DNA from: Pigmentiphaga litoralis
GTDB taxonomy: Bacteria > Pseudomonadota > Gammaproteobacteria > Burkholderiales > Burkholderiaceae_B
Length of the DNA stretch: 64,000 bases
Direction of reading: 5' to 3'
Assembly (NCBI RefSeq): GCF_014651835.1
Contig: NZ_BMXQ01000001.1
Location: 1,874,801-1,938,800 of the forward strand
A program made the position numbers and the translations under genes. The first letter of the stretch is position 1; each line of letters opens with the position of its first letter. Under the pieces are notes generated by a model that was not told where the DNA came from, did no database searches, and was given only the letters and a program-made list of their open reading frames with translations. Of this stretch, positions 15,694 to 24,641 are shown piece after piece.

Positions 15694-17030
15694 TACACCA
15701 GGCTCACATACTTGGCGCGCGGCCGCATCGTGAACCCGGCCAGCCGTTGCTCGATCACATGCGCTGTCCACCCCGCGCAGCGGCCGATGATCCACATGGC
15801 CGCGGCCGCGCGCCGCGGCAGCCCCAGTGCGAACGACACGCTCACCAGTCCCACGTCGATACGCGGCTTCAGATCGAACGCCGCCTGCGCTTCCTTGAAG
15901 ATGCCATCAAGCGCATGAAATTGATTGTGCTCAAATTTGGGCATGCTCGATGCAAGGTCGATCAGGTAACGCGCGCGGGGATCTCCTTTCGGATAAGACA
16001 CGGGATTGAAGCCGGGCACCTGCCGGCCTGACGCAACGTAGCCGGTGATGGCGTCGCGCAGCGCTTCAGAGGTCTGCACGCTGGCAAGCAGGGCTTCGGT
16101 GCGCTCGCACCCTCCGCCAAAGCGGATCCCGGACTGCGTGACGATGGCGGCGTGCAGGCAGGCGCGCAGCTCGGCGCCGGCCGAGGCGGCCACGCGCGCG
16201 GCGAAGGTGGCGGGTGACAGCTCATGGTCGGCGCAGATGACCAGCGTGGCGTTGATCGCGCGCAGGTGGGCGGCGCGGGTGGGTGCATCGGTGGCGTCTT
16301 CGCCGATCAATGCGTTGGCCAGCAGTTGCGCAACCGGCTGCGGCTGCGTGGGCCGGTAGACCTTCTTTCCGGGGCCGAGCAATCCCATGGCGCAGGCATA
16401 CAGGCTGATCAGGCTGACCGCGTCCGCCACCGTGGTGCCGCGTTCAAAGTCGGGCTTGTTGGGCATGGCGGTGGCAATGATGGCGGTGGCCAGCGACATC
16501 AGGCGTGCGCTGGTCAAGGTGTCGCTGCTGCCGGCAGCCGCGTCCAGCCTGTCCAGGACATCACTGGCCGGCATGGCCGCTTCCCACAGGGTCAGCCCGG
16601 GCACGTCCACGCCGCTCCACAACAACTCCGCCACCGATTCGAACGACCGCCCGGCCGCTGCCAGTTCCAGCGCGGGCACGCCGCGATAACGGTGGCCGCC
16701 CTCGGCCAGGTCCGTAATGGATGTCGTCAACATGGGCTGGCCCCATCGCACGGCCGTCTCGACCGTCTCGGGAATGCCGGCGCGGCCGCCCATGCGCCTG
16801 GCGGCGCGTTCGACGTCTTCGCGGTAGTACAGGCGGGCCCGCGTGCCGGGCTGGGTGACCGAACGGATCACGCCCCGGCTTACATACGAGTACAGCGACG
16901 GCACCTTGACGTTGAGCGCCTCGGCTGCCTGGGTGGCGGTCAGATAGTCGGACAGCGCGTCCGAAGGCGCCGGCGACGCGGCACGGGCACTGCCCTGGGG
17001 TTTGAAAGTCTTGCGGGTCGAAGCAGGCAC
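15693..17030 (-). CDS. Citrate-synthase-like protein fused to an N-terminal DNA-binding domain
   Basis: A 445-residue protein with two parts. Residues about 28-80 form a MerR/excisionase-like helix-turn-helix (LTATQAAEALNVKVPSLYSY, then a YYREDVERAARR helix). Residues about 90-440 follow the citrate synthase fold. Sequence around CADHELSPATFAARV (266-280) and RIDVGL (about 390) is recognisable, so the catalytic Asp is kept. The two catalytic His regions are lost: HGGANE reads FGGGCE (304-309) and FGHRVY reads FNPVSY. It starts at GTG 17030, the only start before the domain. It is divergent from a Bug protein, aldolase and Rieske oxygenase. An acyl-CoA or oxoacid-sensing regulator is likelier than an active synthase. 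Confidence 0.82.
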   Translation of the reverse strand: MPASTRKTFKPQGSARAASPAPSDALSDYLTATQAAEALNVKVPSLYSYVSRGVIRSVTQPGTRARLYYREDVERAARRMGGRAGIPETVETAVRWGQPMLTTSITDLAEGGHRYRGVPALELAAAGRSFESVAELLWSGVDVPGLTLWEAAMPASDVLDRLDAAAGSSDTLTSARLMSLATAIIATAMPNKPDFERGTTVADAVSLISLYACAMGLLGPGKKVYRPTQPQPVAQLLANALIGEDATDAPTRAAHLRAINATLVICADHELSPATFAARVAASAGAELRACLHAAIVTQSGIRFGGGCERTEALLASVQTSEALRDAITGYVASGRQVPGFNPVSYPKGDPRARYLIDLASSMPKFEHNQFHALDGIFKEAQAAFDLKPRIDVGLVSVSFALGLPRRAAAAMWIIGRCAGWTAHVIEQRLAGFTMRPRAKYVSLV

Positions 17031-17045
17031 TCGGCGTCCAATATC

Positions 17046-17070
17046 GATTAATTAATCAAGATTGATCAAT
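17046..17070. promoter_or_regulatory. Two adjacent AT-rich palindromes in a divergent promoter
   Basis: GATTAATTAATC (17046-17057) and ATTGATCAAT (17061-17070) are both perfect palindromes. They also form a direct repeat (GATTAATTAAT and GATTGATCAAT, 9 of 11 identical) with a 14-bp period. They lie between the citrate-synthase-like gene (start 17030) and the Bug gene (start 17130), next to a TATAGATT stretch that may be a -10. This arrangement fits an operator controlling both directions. Confidence 0.55.
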
Positions 17071-17129
17071 ATAGATTCGAGGCCTACGATGCGTCAACAA
17101 CACCAAGCGCATCGCGCCCCGGAGACAGC

Positions 17130-18110
17130 ATGACCCGACGACTTTTCCTGACCACGACCGGACGCATCGTCCTCGCCACGGCTCTGGCCGCCTGTACCCT
17201 GGCCGCCCACGCCGCCCCCAAGCAGGTCCGCCTGGTCGTGCCGTTTCCGCCCAGCGGCAACCTCGACACCATTACCCGCCTGGTGGCCGAACGCATGCAG
17301 CCCACCTTCGGAACGGTGATCGTTGAGAACCGTTCGGGTGCCAACGGCAACATCGGCGCCGAAAACGTCTACAACAGCGCCCCCGACGGGGGAACGTTGA
17401 TGGTCGCGCCTTATGGCCCCCTGGCCGTGAACAAGAACCTGTACCCCAAGCTGGGCTACGACTCGGATCAGTTCGTGCCGGTCGCCATGCTGGCCAGCGT
17501 GCCCAACGTGCTCGCCATCAATCCCTCGTTGCCGGTCAATTCGCTCGCCGAGTTCATTACCTACGTCAAGGCCAACCCGGGCAAGGTCGCGTTTGCGTCC
17601 CAGGGCAGCGGATCGTCCTCCCATCTGGCCGCCGAACTTTTCATGCAACTGACGGGCACCAAGATGCTGCACGTGCCGTACAAGGGCACGGGACCGGCCA
17701 TGGTCGACCTGCTGGGTGGCCAGGTATCGGTGTTCTTCGACACGCTCAGCTCCAGCGGCAAGTACCAGAAGTCGGGCAAGTTGAAAATCCTTGCGGTCGC
17801 CGACAGCAAACGTTCGGCCCTGCTGCCCGACGTGCCGACCTTTGCCGAAGCCGGGCCGCCCGCAATGAAAGACATGCTGGCCAACGCCTGGTACGCGGTC
17901 GTCGCGCCACCCAAGACGCCCGCCGATATCGTCGCCAAATATGAAAAAGTGATAAGCGCCGCGATCGCGGCGCCCGACATGAAGCAGAAGTTTGCCGAGA
18001 TGGGCATCGACCCGTTCATGGCGAATTCGGCCGACACCGGCGCCTTCATCCGCAAAGAGACCCTGAAATGGGGCCAGGTCATTCGTGCTGGCCAGATCTC
18101 GGTCGACTGA
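17130..18110 (+). CDS. Bug/TctC-type periplasmic solute-binding protein
   Basis: A 326-residue Bug-family receptor. It has a signal peptide (residues 1-28 ending AHA) with an RR near the start, then VRLVVPFPPSGNLDTITR, VENRSGANGNIGAEN, PDGGTLMV and LHVPYKGTGPAM. GGAGA lies directly ahead of ATG 17130. It is the first gene of a rightward cluster with a class II aldolase and a Rieske oxygenase, so an aromatic or dicarboxylic acid is a reasonable ligand guess. It stands divergent from the citrate-synthase-like DNA-binding protein. Confidence 0.92.
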   Translation: MTRRLFLTTTGRIVLATALAACTLAAHAAPKQVRLVVPFPPSGNLDTITRLVAERMQPTFGTVIVENRSGANGNIGAENVYNSAPDGGTLMVAPYGPLAVNKNLYPKLGYDSDQFVPVAMLASVPNVLAINPSLPVNSLAEFITYVKANPGKVAFASQGSGSSSHLAAELFMQLTGTKMLHVPYKGTGPAMVDLLGGQVSVFFDTLSSSGKYQKSGKLKILAVADSKRSALLPDVPTFAEAGPPAMKDMLANAWYAVVAPPKTPADIVAKYEKVISAAIAAPDMKQKFAEMGIDPFMANSADTGAFIRKETLKWGQVIRAGQISVD

Positions 18111-18122
18111 CAAGGAAGCATC

Positions 18123-18821
18123 GTGGACACTCAGGAACAGATCGCCGACAAGAAGCAGCGTATTGCCGATGCGCTGGGCATGATGGAGCGCGCCGGCATC
18201 ATCGACTTCAACGGCCACATGAGCGCGCGGATCGGCGACAACCGCATCCTCATCAATTCCGGCGCGTCGGTGCGCAGCGCCATGACCGCGGCCGACATCA
18301 TCGAGATCGACCTGGACGGTCAGCCGGTGAACGGCGACATCGTGCCGCCAATGGAATTCCATATCCACGCATCCATCTACCGCCAGCGGCCCGATGTCGG
18401 CGCGGTGGCGCACACGCACCCGATATGGTCGACGCTGTTCAGCAGCGTGGGCAGGAAGGTCGAGCCAGTGATCATGCAGGCCGCCATGCTGGGCGAGATC
18501 CAGCAGTTCCCCAAGACCGCATCGATCAACACGCGCGACCTGGGCGACGAGCTTGCGTCGTGCCTGGGCCCCCATCGCATTGCCATGCTCAAGTCCCACG
18601 GCGCGGTAGTGGCGGCCGAGGGCATCCTTGAAGTCTTCGTGCTCGCCTACTACCTGGAAGAGACCGCGCACCGCCAATACCTGGCGTCGCAACTGGGCCA
18701 GCCCGACGTGCTGAACGCCGAGCAGATCCAGAAGATCAACGCCAATCTGTGGAAGCCCCACCTGCTCAAGAAAGCCTGGGACTACCACCTTGCGAAACTC
18801 CATCGGACGACATCATGCTGA
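18123..18821 (+). CDS. Class II aldolase/adducin-family protein, possible decarboxylase
   Basis: A 232-residue class II aldolase-fold protein. The Zn site is visible as AHTHP plus KSHG, with the catalytic acid in MEFHIH. It starts at GTG 18123 after AAGGAAG. Members of this fold act as fuculose-type aldolases or as decarboxylases of dihydroxy-aromatic acids such as 3,4-dihydroxyphthalate. The next gene is a Rieske oxygenase of phthalate-dioxygenase type, which favours an aromatic-acid decarboxylase role; this is inference from the pairing. Its stop overlaps the Rieske start. Confidence 0.85.
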   Translation: MDTQEQIADKKQRIADALGMMERAGIIDFNGHMSARIGDNRILINSGASVRSAMTAADIIEIDLDGQPVNGDIVPPMEFHIHASIYRQRPDVGAVAHTHPIWSTLFSSVGRKVEPVIMQAAMLGEIQQFPKTASINTRDLGDELASCLGPHRIAMLKSHGAVVAAEGILEVFVLAYYLEETAHRQYLASQLGQPDVLNAEQIQKINANLWKPHLLKKAWDYHLAKLHRTTSC

Positions 18822-20101
18822 AAAAAGAACAGAACGAACTGGTGACCCGCACCAACAAGGGCACGCCGATGGGTGAACTGTTTCGCCGCTACTGGCTGCC
18901 GGCGCTGCTTTCCGAAGAATTGCCCGAACCGGACTGTGCGCCCGTGCGCCTGCAATTGCTGGGCGAACGGCTGATCACCTTCCGCGACTCGAGCGGCACG
19001 CTGGGCGCGATTGATGAATTCTGCGCGCATCGCGGGGTGTCGCTCTGGTTTGGCCGCAATGAAGAGGGCGGCATCCGCTGTCCCTATCACGGCTGGAAGT
19101 ACGACACGCAGGGCCGCTGCATCGACATCCCGTCCGAGCCTGCCGAAAGCAAGCTGTGCGACCGGATCCAGCTGAGCGCTTATCCGCTGATCGAGCGCGG
19201 CGGCGTCATCTGGATCTACATGGGCGCAGCGGAATACCAGCCACCCTTGCCCGAATGGGAATTTGCGACGGTGCCTGCCGAACAGAGCTTCATGTCGAAA
19301 AGGCTGCAGGAGTGCAACTGGCTCCAGGCCCTCGAAGGCGGCATCGACTCCAGCCACGTGTCCTTCCTGCACAGCGGCGGCCTGAAGCACGACCCGCTGT
19401 TCAAGGGATCGAAGGGCAATGAGTACAACCTGGGCGATCTGCGTCCGCATTTCGAAGTGGCCGAAACCGATGGCGGCCTGCTGATCGGCGCGCGCCGCAA
19501 GGCCGAACCTGGATCGGTGTACTGGCGCATCACGCCATGGGTCATGCCCAACTTCATGATGGTGCCCCCGCGCGCGGACCACCCGGTGCATGGCCATTTC
19601 TGGGTGCCGATCGACGATGAGAACTGCTGGGCCTGGAGCTTCGATTACCACCCCACGCGTGCCCTGAAGGAATCCGAAGTGCAGGCCATGAAGGACGGCG
19701 CGGGCATCCACTGCAAGTATGTGCCCGGCACCTACATTCCGCTGGCCAACAAGTCCAACGATTACCTGATGGACCGCGCGCGGCAGAAGTCAGGCGAGCT
19801 CTACAGTGGCGTTGAAAGCATCGCCATCCAGGACTCGTCGCTGCAGGAAAGCATGGGCCCGATCCAGGACCGCAGCAAGGAGACCTTGACCAGCACGGAT
19901 CGCGGCATCGTGCAGGCCCGCCGGCGGCTGATCGCCGCGGCAACGGCCCTGGCCGAGACCGGCGCGCCGCCACCCGGAATGGAGGCGACGCTGCAACACA
20001 TCCGGTCGGTCGCGCTCGTGTCGCCCGAATCGGCGCCCTTCCCCGCTGTGGCGGAAGATGCCTTGCAGTCCGCGCCGGGCAAGCCGCACGCCACGGTGTA
20101 G
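18815..20101 (+). CDS. Rieske 2Fe-2S oxygenase, phthalate 4,5-dioxygenase oxygenase-subunit type
   Basis: A 428-residue aromatic-ring oxygenase alpha subunit. The Rieske site is CAHRG (about residue 71) and CPYHGWKYD (about residue 91). The mononuclear iron region reads LEGGIDSSHVSFLHSG, giving the D..H....H ligand set. The protein fits the phthalate dioxygenase-like group that uses a separate FMN/ferredoxin reductase, and no reductase gene is adjacent. ATG 18815 overlaps the upstream aldolase stop. The C-terminal 60 residues after SSLQESMGPIQDRS match the family pattern. The substrate is uncertain. Confidence 0.9.
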   Translation: MLKKEQNELVTRTNKGTPMGELFRRYWLPALLSEELPEPDCAPVRLQLLGERLITFRDSSGTLGAIDEFCAHRGVSLWFGRNEEGGIRCPYHGWKYDTQGRCIDIPSEPAESKLCDRIQLSAYPLIERGGVIWIYMGAAEYQPPLPEWEFATVPAEQSFMSKRLQECNWLQALEGGIDSSHVSFLHSGGLKHDPLFKGSKGNEYNLGDLRPHFEVAETDGGLLIGARRKAEPGSVYWRITPWVMPNFMMVPPRADHPVHGHFWVPIDDENCWAWSFDYHPTRALKESEVQAMKDGAGIHCKYVPGTYIPLANKSNDYLMDRARQKSGELYSGVESIAIQDSSLQESMGPIQDRSKETLTSTDRGIVQARRRLIAAATALAETGAPPPGMEATLQHIRSVALVSPESAPFPAVAEDALQSAPGKPHATV

Positions 20102-20240
20102 CGCGGGTGCGGAACGATGCCGCTGCCGGAACGCTGCGTCCCGGTGGCGGCACGCCGACGTACGCCGCGCTGGTCAGTCGCCGCCGAATGTGGGTCAATG
20201 GGGCAGCCAGGACCCACTCACCCGCTTCGGGAGAAGCCCC

Positions 20241-21944
20241 ATGAACGTTCGTGTTCCCTCATCGCCACGCCTGCTGGCGCTGGCCATTGCCTCGCTTGCC
20301 ACGCTTGCCGCGGGCTGCAGCCAGGTCGGTCCCACCTCCCCCGTCGTCACCGCGGATGCGGTGTATACCAACGGCAAAGTCGTCACGGTCGACAGGCAGT
20401 CCACCATCGCCCAGGCCTTTGCGGTCAAGGACGGCAAGTACGTGTTCGTGGGCAGCACGGCGCAGGCGCAGGCCTATGTGGGCCCGGCCACGCAGGTCGT
20501 CGACCTGAAGGGCCGCACGACGATTCCCGGCCTGGCCGATTCGCATCTGCACACCGCGGGGGGCGGGCCTGGCCTGGACCTGTCCAAGACCCGCTCGCTG
20601 GGCGAGGTGTATGCGGTGCTGCGGGATGCCGCGCGCAATGCAGCGCCCGGCGCGGTGCTCGTCTCGAATTCGGACTGGCATGAAGCGCAGTTCAAGGAGC
20701 AGCGATTGCCCACCGCCGCGGAACTGGAAGCCGCCGCGCCCGGCGTGCCGGTCGTGCTGGTGCGCGGGGGTCACAGCTACTTCCTGAACGACACTGCACT
20801 GGCACGATACAAGATCACCAAAGCCACGCCGGTGCCACCCGGCGGCGCCATTCCGGTGGGCCCGGACGGCAAGCTGACCGGTGAAATCACCGATACCGCC
20901 AAGCCGCTCGTGGCCTTGCCACCGACCCCGGCGCCATCGGTCGCCGGCCTGGAAGCCCAGCAGAAAATCTTGAACAGCTACGGCCTGACCAGCATTCGCG
21001 TGCCGGGCATTTCCGTTGCCAACTATCGCGTGTTCCAGCAACTGCGCGATGCCGGCAAGGCCACGGTGCGCTACAGCATCCTGCTGCGTCCGCGCGACCT
21101 GGCCGACTACCGCGCCAGCGTGGTGCCGTCCGGTGTCAAGCCTGGCGAAGGCGACGACTGGGTGAAAATCTGGGGGATCAAGGTGGCGGTCGATGGCGGC
21201 TTTGAAGGCGGGCTCATGACCCAGCCCTACCTGAACCCGCTGGGCAAGAACGGCACGTACTTCGGCCTGCGCCTGCTGAACCAACCCAGCTTCAATGAGT
21301 ACGTTGTCACGCTCAATCGCGCGGGGTGGCGCTCGGCGGTGCATGCGGTGGGTGACGCTGCCATCGACCAGGCACTGACAGGCTACGAAGCCGCCAACGC
21401 CGATCAGCCCATCGTCGGCAAGGGTTGGGTCATCGAACACGCGTTCATCTCGCGGCCCGACCAATATCCACGCATGAAGCGGCTGGGGGTGAACCTGTCG
21501 GTGCAGGACCACCTGTACCTTGCGGCGCCGGTGCTCAAGGCCTATTGGGGCATGGAGCGCGCATCGCAGGTCACGCCGGTCAAGAGTTATGTGGACGCGG
21601 GCTTCCTGGTTGCCGGCGGCACCGACTCGCCGGTGATCCCGCTCAGCCCCTTCTGGGTCATGTACCACTTCCTGACGCGCGACACGATTTCCGACGGCGT
21701 GTATGGCGCCAACCAGGCAGTCACGTCGCGCGACACCGTGCTGCGCATGATGACGATCAACAACGCGCTGCTGACGGATGAAGCGGCAATCAAGGGTTCG
21801 ATCGAAACCGGCAAGCTGGCCGACTTTGCAGTGCTGTCGGCCGACTACCTGACGATCCCTGCCAAAGAAGTGCAGGACCTGAAGGCCGTGGCCACCTACG
21901 TGGGTGGCAAGCAGGTGTATCGCGACGCAAGCTTCGCGCCGTAA
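20241..21944 (+). CDS. YtcJ-type amidohydrolase, probable lipoprotein
   Basis: A 567-residue amidohydrolase-family-3 protein. The N-terminus has a lipoprotein signal ending LAAGC at Cys 29, placing it at the envelope. Metal-binding and catalytic elements are PGLADSHLHTAGG, HAVGDAAID, IEHAFIS and GGTDSPV. YtcJ-like enzymes hydrolyse N-substituted amides and related substrates with two metals. ATG 20241 was chosen because the lipobox follows it; the frame runs further upstream into the preceding region. It lies 139 bp after the Rieske gene and may be transcribed separately. Confidence 0.87.
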   Translation: MNVRVPSSPRLLALAIASLATLAAGCSQVGPTSPVVTADAVYTNGKVVTVDRQSTIAQAFAVKDGKYVFVGSTAQAQAYVGPATQVVDLKGRTTIPGLADSHLHTAGGGPGLDLSKTRSLGEVYAVLRDAARNAAPGAVLVSNSDWHEAQFKEQRLPTAAELEAAAPGVPVVLVRGGHSYFLNDTALARYKITKATPVPPGGAIPVGPDGKLTGEITDTAKPLVALPPTPAPSVAGLEAQQKILNSYGLTSIRVPGISVANYRVFQQLRDAGKATVRYSILLRPRDLADYRASVVPSGVKPGEGDDWVKIWGIKVAVDGGFEGGLMTQPYLNPLGKNGTYFGLRLLNQPSFNEYVVTLNRAGWRSAVHAVGDAAIDQALTGYEAANADQPIVGKGWVIEHAFISRPDQYPRMKRLGVNLSVQDHLYLAAPVLKAYWGMERASQVTPVKSYVDAGFLVAGGTDSPVIPLSPFWVMYHFLTRDTISDGVYGANQAVTSRDTVLRMMTINNALLTDEAAIKGSIETGKLADFAVLSADYLTIPAKEVQDLKAVATYVGGKQVYRDASFAP

Positions 21945-21951
21945 TGACGGG

Positions 21952-21984
21952 AATGTCCCGCCGCCAGGGCGGCGGCGGGGCATT
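21952..21984. terminator. Strong hairpin between convergent genes
   Basis: AATGTCCCGCCGCC (21952-21965) pairs with GGCGGCGGGGCATT (21971-21984) to make a 14-bp stem with one G-T pair and a 5-nt loop. It lies between the stops of the amidohydrolase and the convergent MipA gene and probably ends both transcripts, although no long T run follows. Confidence 0.6.
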
Positions 21985-21995
21985 CATGCCGTGCC

Positions 21996-22745
21996 TTAGA
22001 ACGCGTACGTGACGCCGACCATGCCGAAGGCACGTGTCGCGCTTTCAACCACCGGACTGTCCTTGGCGTCGCCGATCAGCGAGCGGACGCCCAGCGTCGT
22101 GACCGCGCCCCAACGTTCGTTGATGCGGTAGGACCACGATGCGAACACCGACCCGCCGCTCAGGCCCGACGAGGGCTGGTAGGGCCGCAGCCCGGCCTCG
22201 CTGCGCGCTGCCTGCGATGGCGTCACGCCGAACCAGGTCTGCATGTAGTCGCTGTTGCCCCATTCCAGTCCACCGCCCGCCGTGACCCGGTGCGGCCCTT
22301 GCTGCCAGATGGCGTAGGACGCGCCCAGGTTGGCGGTGCCGCCATAACCCTTGGTGGCCTGCGTGTAGCTCAACGTCGCCCGGAAACGGCCGGGTGTCCA
22401 CGCAATGAACGCGCCATAGTTGGCATGCGCATCGATATCCTCCAGCCCGCGCAGGATGGGCGCGCGGTCTTCCGGACGGCCCAGGTTCACGCCCAGCCGC
22501 ACACCGGCCGACAGGTCATTGCCCAGGTTGGCGCGCAGGCCGATGCCGGGAAAGCCATCGATCGACGACGCAAAGAACATGCCGTTGCTGTAGTTGATCA
22601 AGGGCACGGGCGCAATACGATAGTCTTTGGCGCCCGGGTATTTCGGCACGATGCCGACGCCGGCGCCAACGAAGTTCTGGGCGTGCGCGGCGCCTGCCGC
22701 AGCCAGCAAGGCGCCTGCGCACAGAGCGCGTTGGAACAGAGTCAT
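21996..22745 (-). CDS. MipA/OmpV-family outer-membrane protein
   Basis: A 249-residue beta-barrel protein with a signal peptide (cleavage at AHAQ, residue 23) and the family opening GAGVGIVPKYPGAKDYRIAP. It ends in the outer-membrane signature VGVTYAF. GAAGGAAA precedes ATG 22745; a longer frame is not supported. MipA/OmpV proteins are scaffold or porin-like components whose expression is often set by a neighbouring two-component system, and a QseBC-like pair lies just upstream in the same orientation. Confidence 0.9.
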   Translation of the reverse strand: MTLFQRALCAGALLAAAGAAHAQNFVGAGVGIVPKYPGAKDYRIAPVPLINYSNGMFFASSIDGFPGIGLRANLGNDLSAGVRLGVNLGRPEDRAPILRGLEDIDAHANYGAFIAWTPGRFRATLSYTQATKGYGGTANLGASYAIWQQGPHRVTAGGGLEWGNSDYMQTWFGVTPSQAARSEAGLRPYQPSSGLSGGSVFASWSYRINERWGAVTTLGVRSLIGDAKDSPVVESATRAFGMVGVTYAF

Positions 22746-22774
22746 GGAGATTTCCTTCGGACAGCGTAGGGACG

Positions 22775-23221
22775 TCACAAGGCCTGCAGGGCGAATTGCC
22801 GTGCCGCCTGCAGACGCAGGTGGAGATGCGGAAGATCGTCGTGATGCGCGCCGCCAGTCACGCTGGCGGTCACGGCAAGGCCCGATGCCATGACGGCGTC
22901 GACACGTTCGGGCAGGTCGGGGGGCGAACCCGCTGCGGCCTGCCGCATCAGCCGGGCCAGCAGCGCGCGGGTGTAGGCCAGCAGGTCGAGCGCGCCAGCC
23001 ATCTGCCGGTCGTCATCAGGCGTGCCGGTCGCGTCGGCCGGCGCGTCATCAGCCCGAGGGTCCAGTCGGACGTCGCAGATGAAATCGAGCAATTCGAAAT
23101 ACGCCTCGAGCCGGTCGCGTGGCGCGGCATCGGCGTCTTCCAGCGGACGTAAGGTTGTCAACCACAACGATCGGTCAAACGCCGTGCGGACCTCAGGAAA
23201 TCCTTGCAAAGGTGCATCCAT
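22775..23221 (-). CDS. Hypothetical protein between MipA and the sensor kinase
   Basis: A 148-residue soluble protein of unknown function. It is acidic in the first half (residues 55-72 are Asp-rich) with predicted helices, and the C-terminal part has a HHDDLPHLHLRLQAAR stretch. No signal peptide or recognised domain is present. It is leftward, between the kinase (stop at 23280) and mipA (start 22745), with 29-58 bp gaps, so it is probably co-transcribed with them. Confidence 0.6.
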   Translation of the reverse strand: MDAPLQGFPEVRTAFDRSLWLTTLRPLEDADAAPRDRLEAYFELLDFICDVRLDPRADDAPADATGTPDDDRQMAGALDLLAYTRALLARLMRQAAAGSPPDLPERVDAVMASGLAVTASVTGGAHHDDLPHLHLRLQAARQFALQAL

Positions 23222-23279
23222 GTCGCCAGCCTGTTGCTATCGGAAACCCGGATTCTGGCAACGCGCGATTAAGAATGGA

Positions 23280-24641
23280 TTAAGGCGGCGCGCCGGCCGC
23301 GGGAAAAGCGATCGACACGCACCACCCCTTGCCGTCGATGCCCTCGCCACAGCTGACACGTGCGCTGTGCATGCGCGCGATCCGCGCCACCAGCGACAGG
23401 CCGATGCCGCTTCCGCTCTCCTTCGACCCCGACACCCGGTAAAAGCGTTCAAAGACGCGCTCGCAATCGGCTGCCGGAATGCCCGGGCCGTCGTCGCGGA
23501 CAGTCAGCACGCCTTCGCCGTCGTTGCCGGCGCGGCAAAGGATCTCGACCCGCGCGCCCGTCTGCGCATGGCGCAGCGCATTGTCGATCAGGTTGCGGAT
23601 CAGCACCCCCACCGCATCCACATTGGCCAGTACGACCGTCGGTTCGATCTCGAGCCGGATGTGCTGCGCCTTGGCCTGCGCGCGCGCATCGAACTCCCGC
23701 ACTTCCAGCGATACCAGGGATGCAAGGTCCACCCGGTCCGCGACCAGGCAGTCGTGGGCATCGAGCTGGGCCTGGTCCAGCAGTTGTTCGGCAAGGCGCG
23801 TCGCGCGCCGCGTGCCCGCCAGCACCTGCACCAGGGCTTCGTCGCGATGCGCCGCATCGGTCGCACGCAGCGCCTGCTGGGCTTGCGTGGTGAGCGCCGC
23901 CAGCGGCGTGCGCAGTTCATGCGCGGCGTCCGACAGGAACTGGCGCTCGCGCATCAACGCATCGGACTGACGCGCCTGCAAGGCGTTCACGGCGTTGACG
24001 AAGGGGTGCACCTCCAGTGGAAATTCCGACAGCGCCAGCGGCGTGAAATCAAGCCGGTCACGATGCCGCAGCGCCTCGCCCGCCCGCTGCATGGGGCGGA
24101 AGGAACACACCACCGTGATCCACATCATCGACGCCAGGCACACGAACATCACCATCGCACCGCCCAGGCCCTTCAGCACCGACGAGACGATATCCGCCTT
24201 GATCTGTTCTTCGGCCCGCGCCATCTGGATCTGCACCCGGCCTTCCATGTCGGACACGGCATAGGCGCGCCATGGCCCACCCGCCGCCGTGCTGTCCTTG
24301 AAGCCTTCGCCAAAGTCGGGAACGAACGGCTCCCTGGGCGAGCTGGGCGTGCGCATCAGCAGGCGGCCGGTGCGCAGGTCCCACATCTGGAAGTTGACGC
24401 GTTTGAGTTCCACCGGCGATGGCGGCGGCGCCACGAAGGTTTCGGTAGACGCCATGTCGGTCACCCGTTTCGGGATCGACATCAGGGCCTGGCGCGCACT
24501 CTGGCTCAGCGCGCTGTCGAGGCGGCCGGTCACGTCGCGGGTTTCGGTCCAGGTCAGCAGGCTCATCCACACGATCCAGAACCCGGCCTGGACGACAAGC
24601 ATGACCACCAGCTGCCGGCTGCGCAGGGCTTTCATCGTCAT
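23280..24641 (-). CDS. Sensor histidine kinase, QseC-like
   Basis: A 453-residue membrane kinase with transmembrane segments near residues 8-30 and 160-182 around a periplasmic sensor region. The H box is SDAAHELRTPLAAL, the N box RNLIDNALRHA, and the G boxes DDGPGIPAAD and SGSGIGLSL. The type matches QseC/TctE-like kinases with a short periplasmic loop. It overlaps the response regulator by 4 bp and is its partner. The signal sensed cannot be read from the sequence. Confidence 0.92.
   Translation of the reverse strand: MTMKALRSRQLVVMLVVQAGFWIVWMSLLTWTETRDVTGRLDSALSQSARQALMSIPKRVTDMASTETFVAPPPSPVELKRVNFQMWDLRTGRLLMRTPSSPREPFVPDFGEGFKDSTAAGGPWRAYAVSDMEGRVQIQMARAEEQIKADIVSSVLKGLGGAMVMFVCLASMMWITVVCSFRPMQRAGEALRHRDRLDFTPLALSEFPLEVHPFVNAVNALQARQSDALMRERQFLSDAAHELRTPLAALTTQAQQALRATDAAHRDEALVQVLAGTRRATRLAEQLLDQAQLDAHDCLVADRVDLASLVSLEVREFDARAQAKAQHIRLEIEPTVVLANVDAVGVLIRNLIDNALRHAQTGARVEILCRAGNDGEGVLTVRDDGPGIPAADCERVFERFYRVSGSKESGSGIGLSLVARIARMHSARVSCGEGIDGKGWCVSIAFPAAGAPP

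Noticed and set aside
17094-18803. Minus-strand frame of 569 codons over the Bug and aldolase genes
   Set aside because: Antisense shadow; Bug and aldolase signatures are clear on the plus strand.
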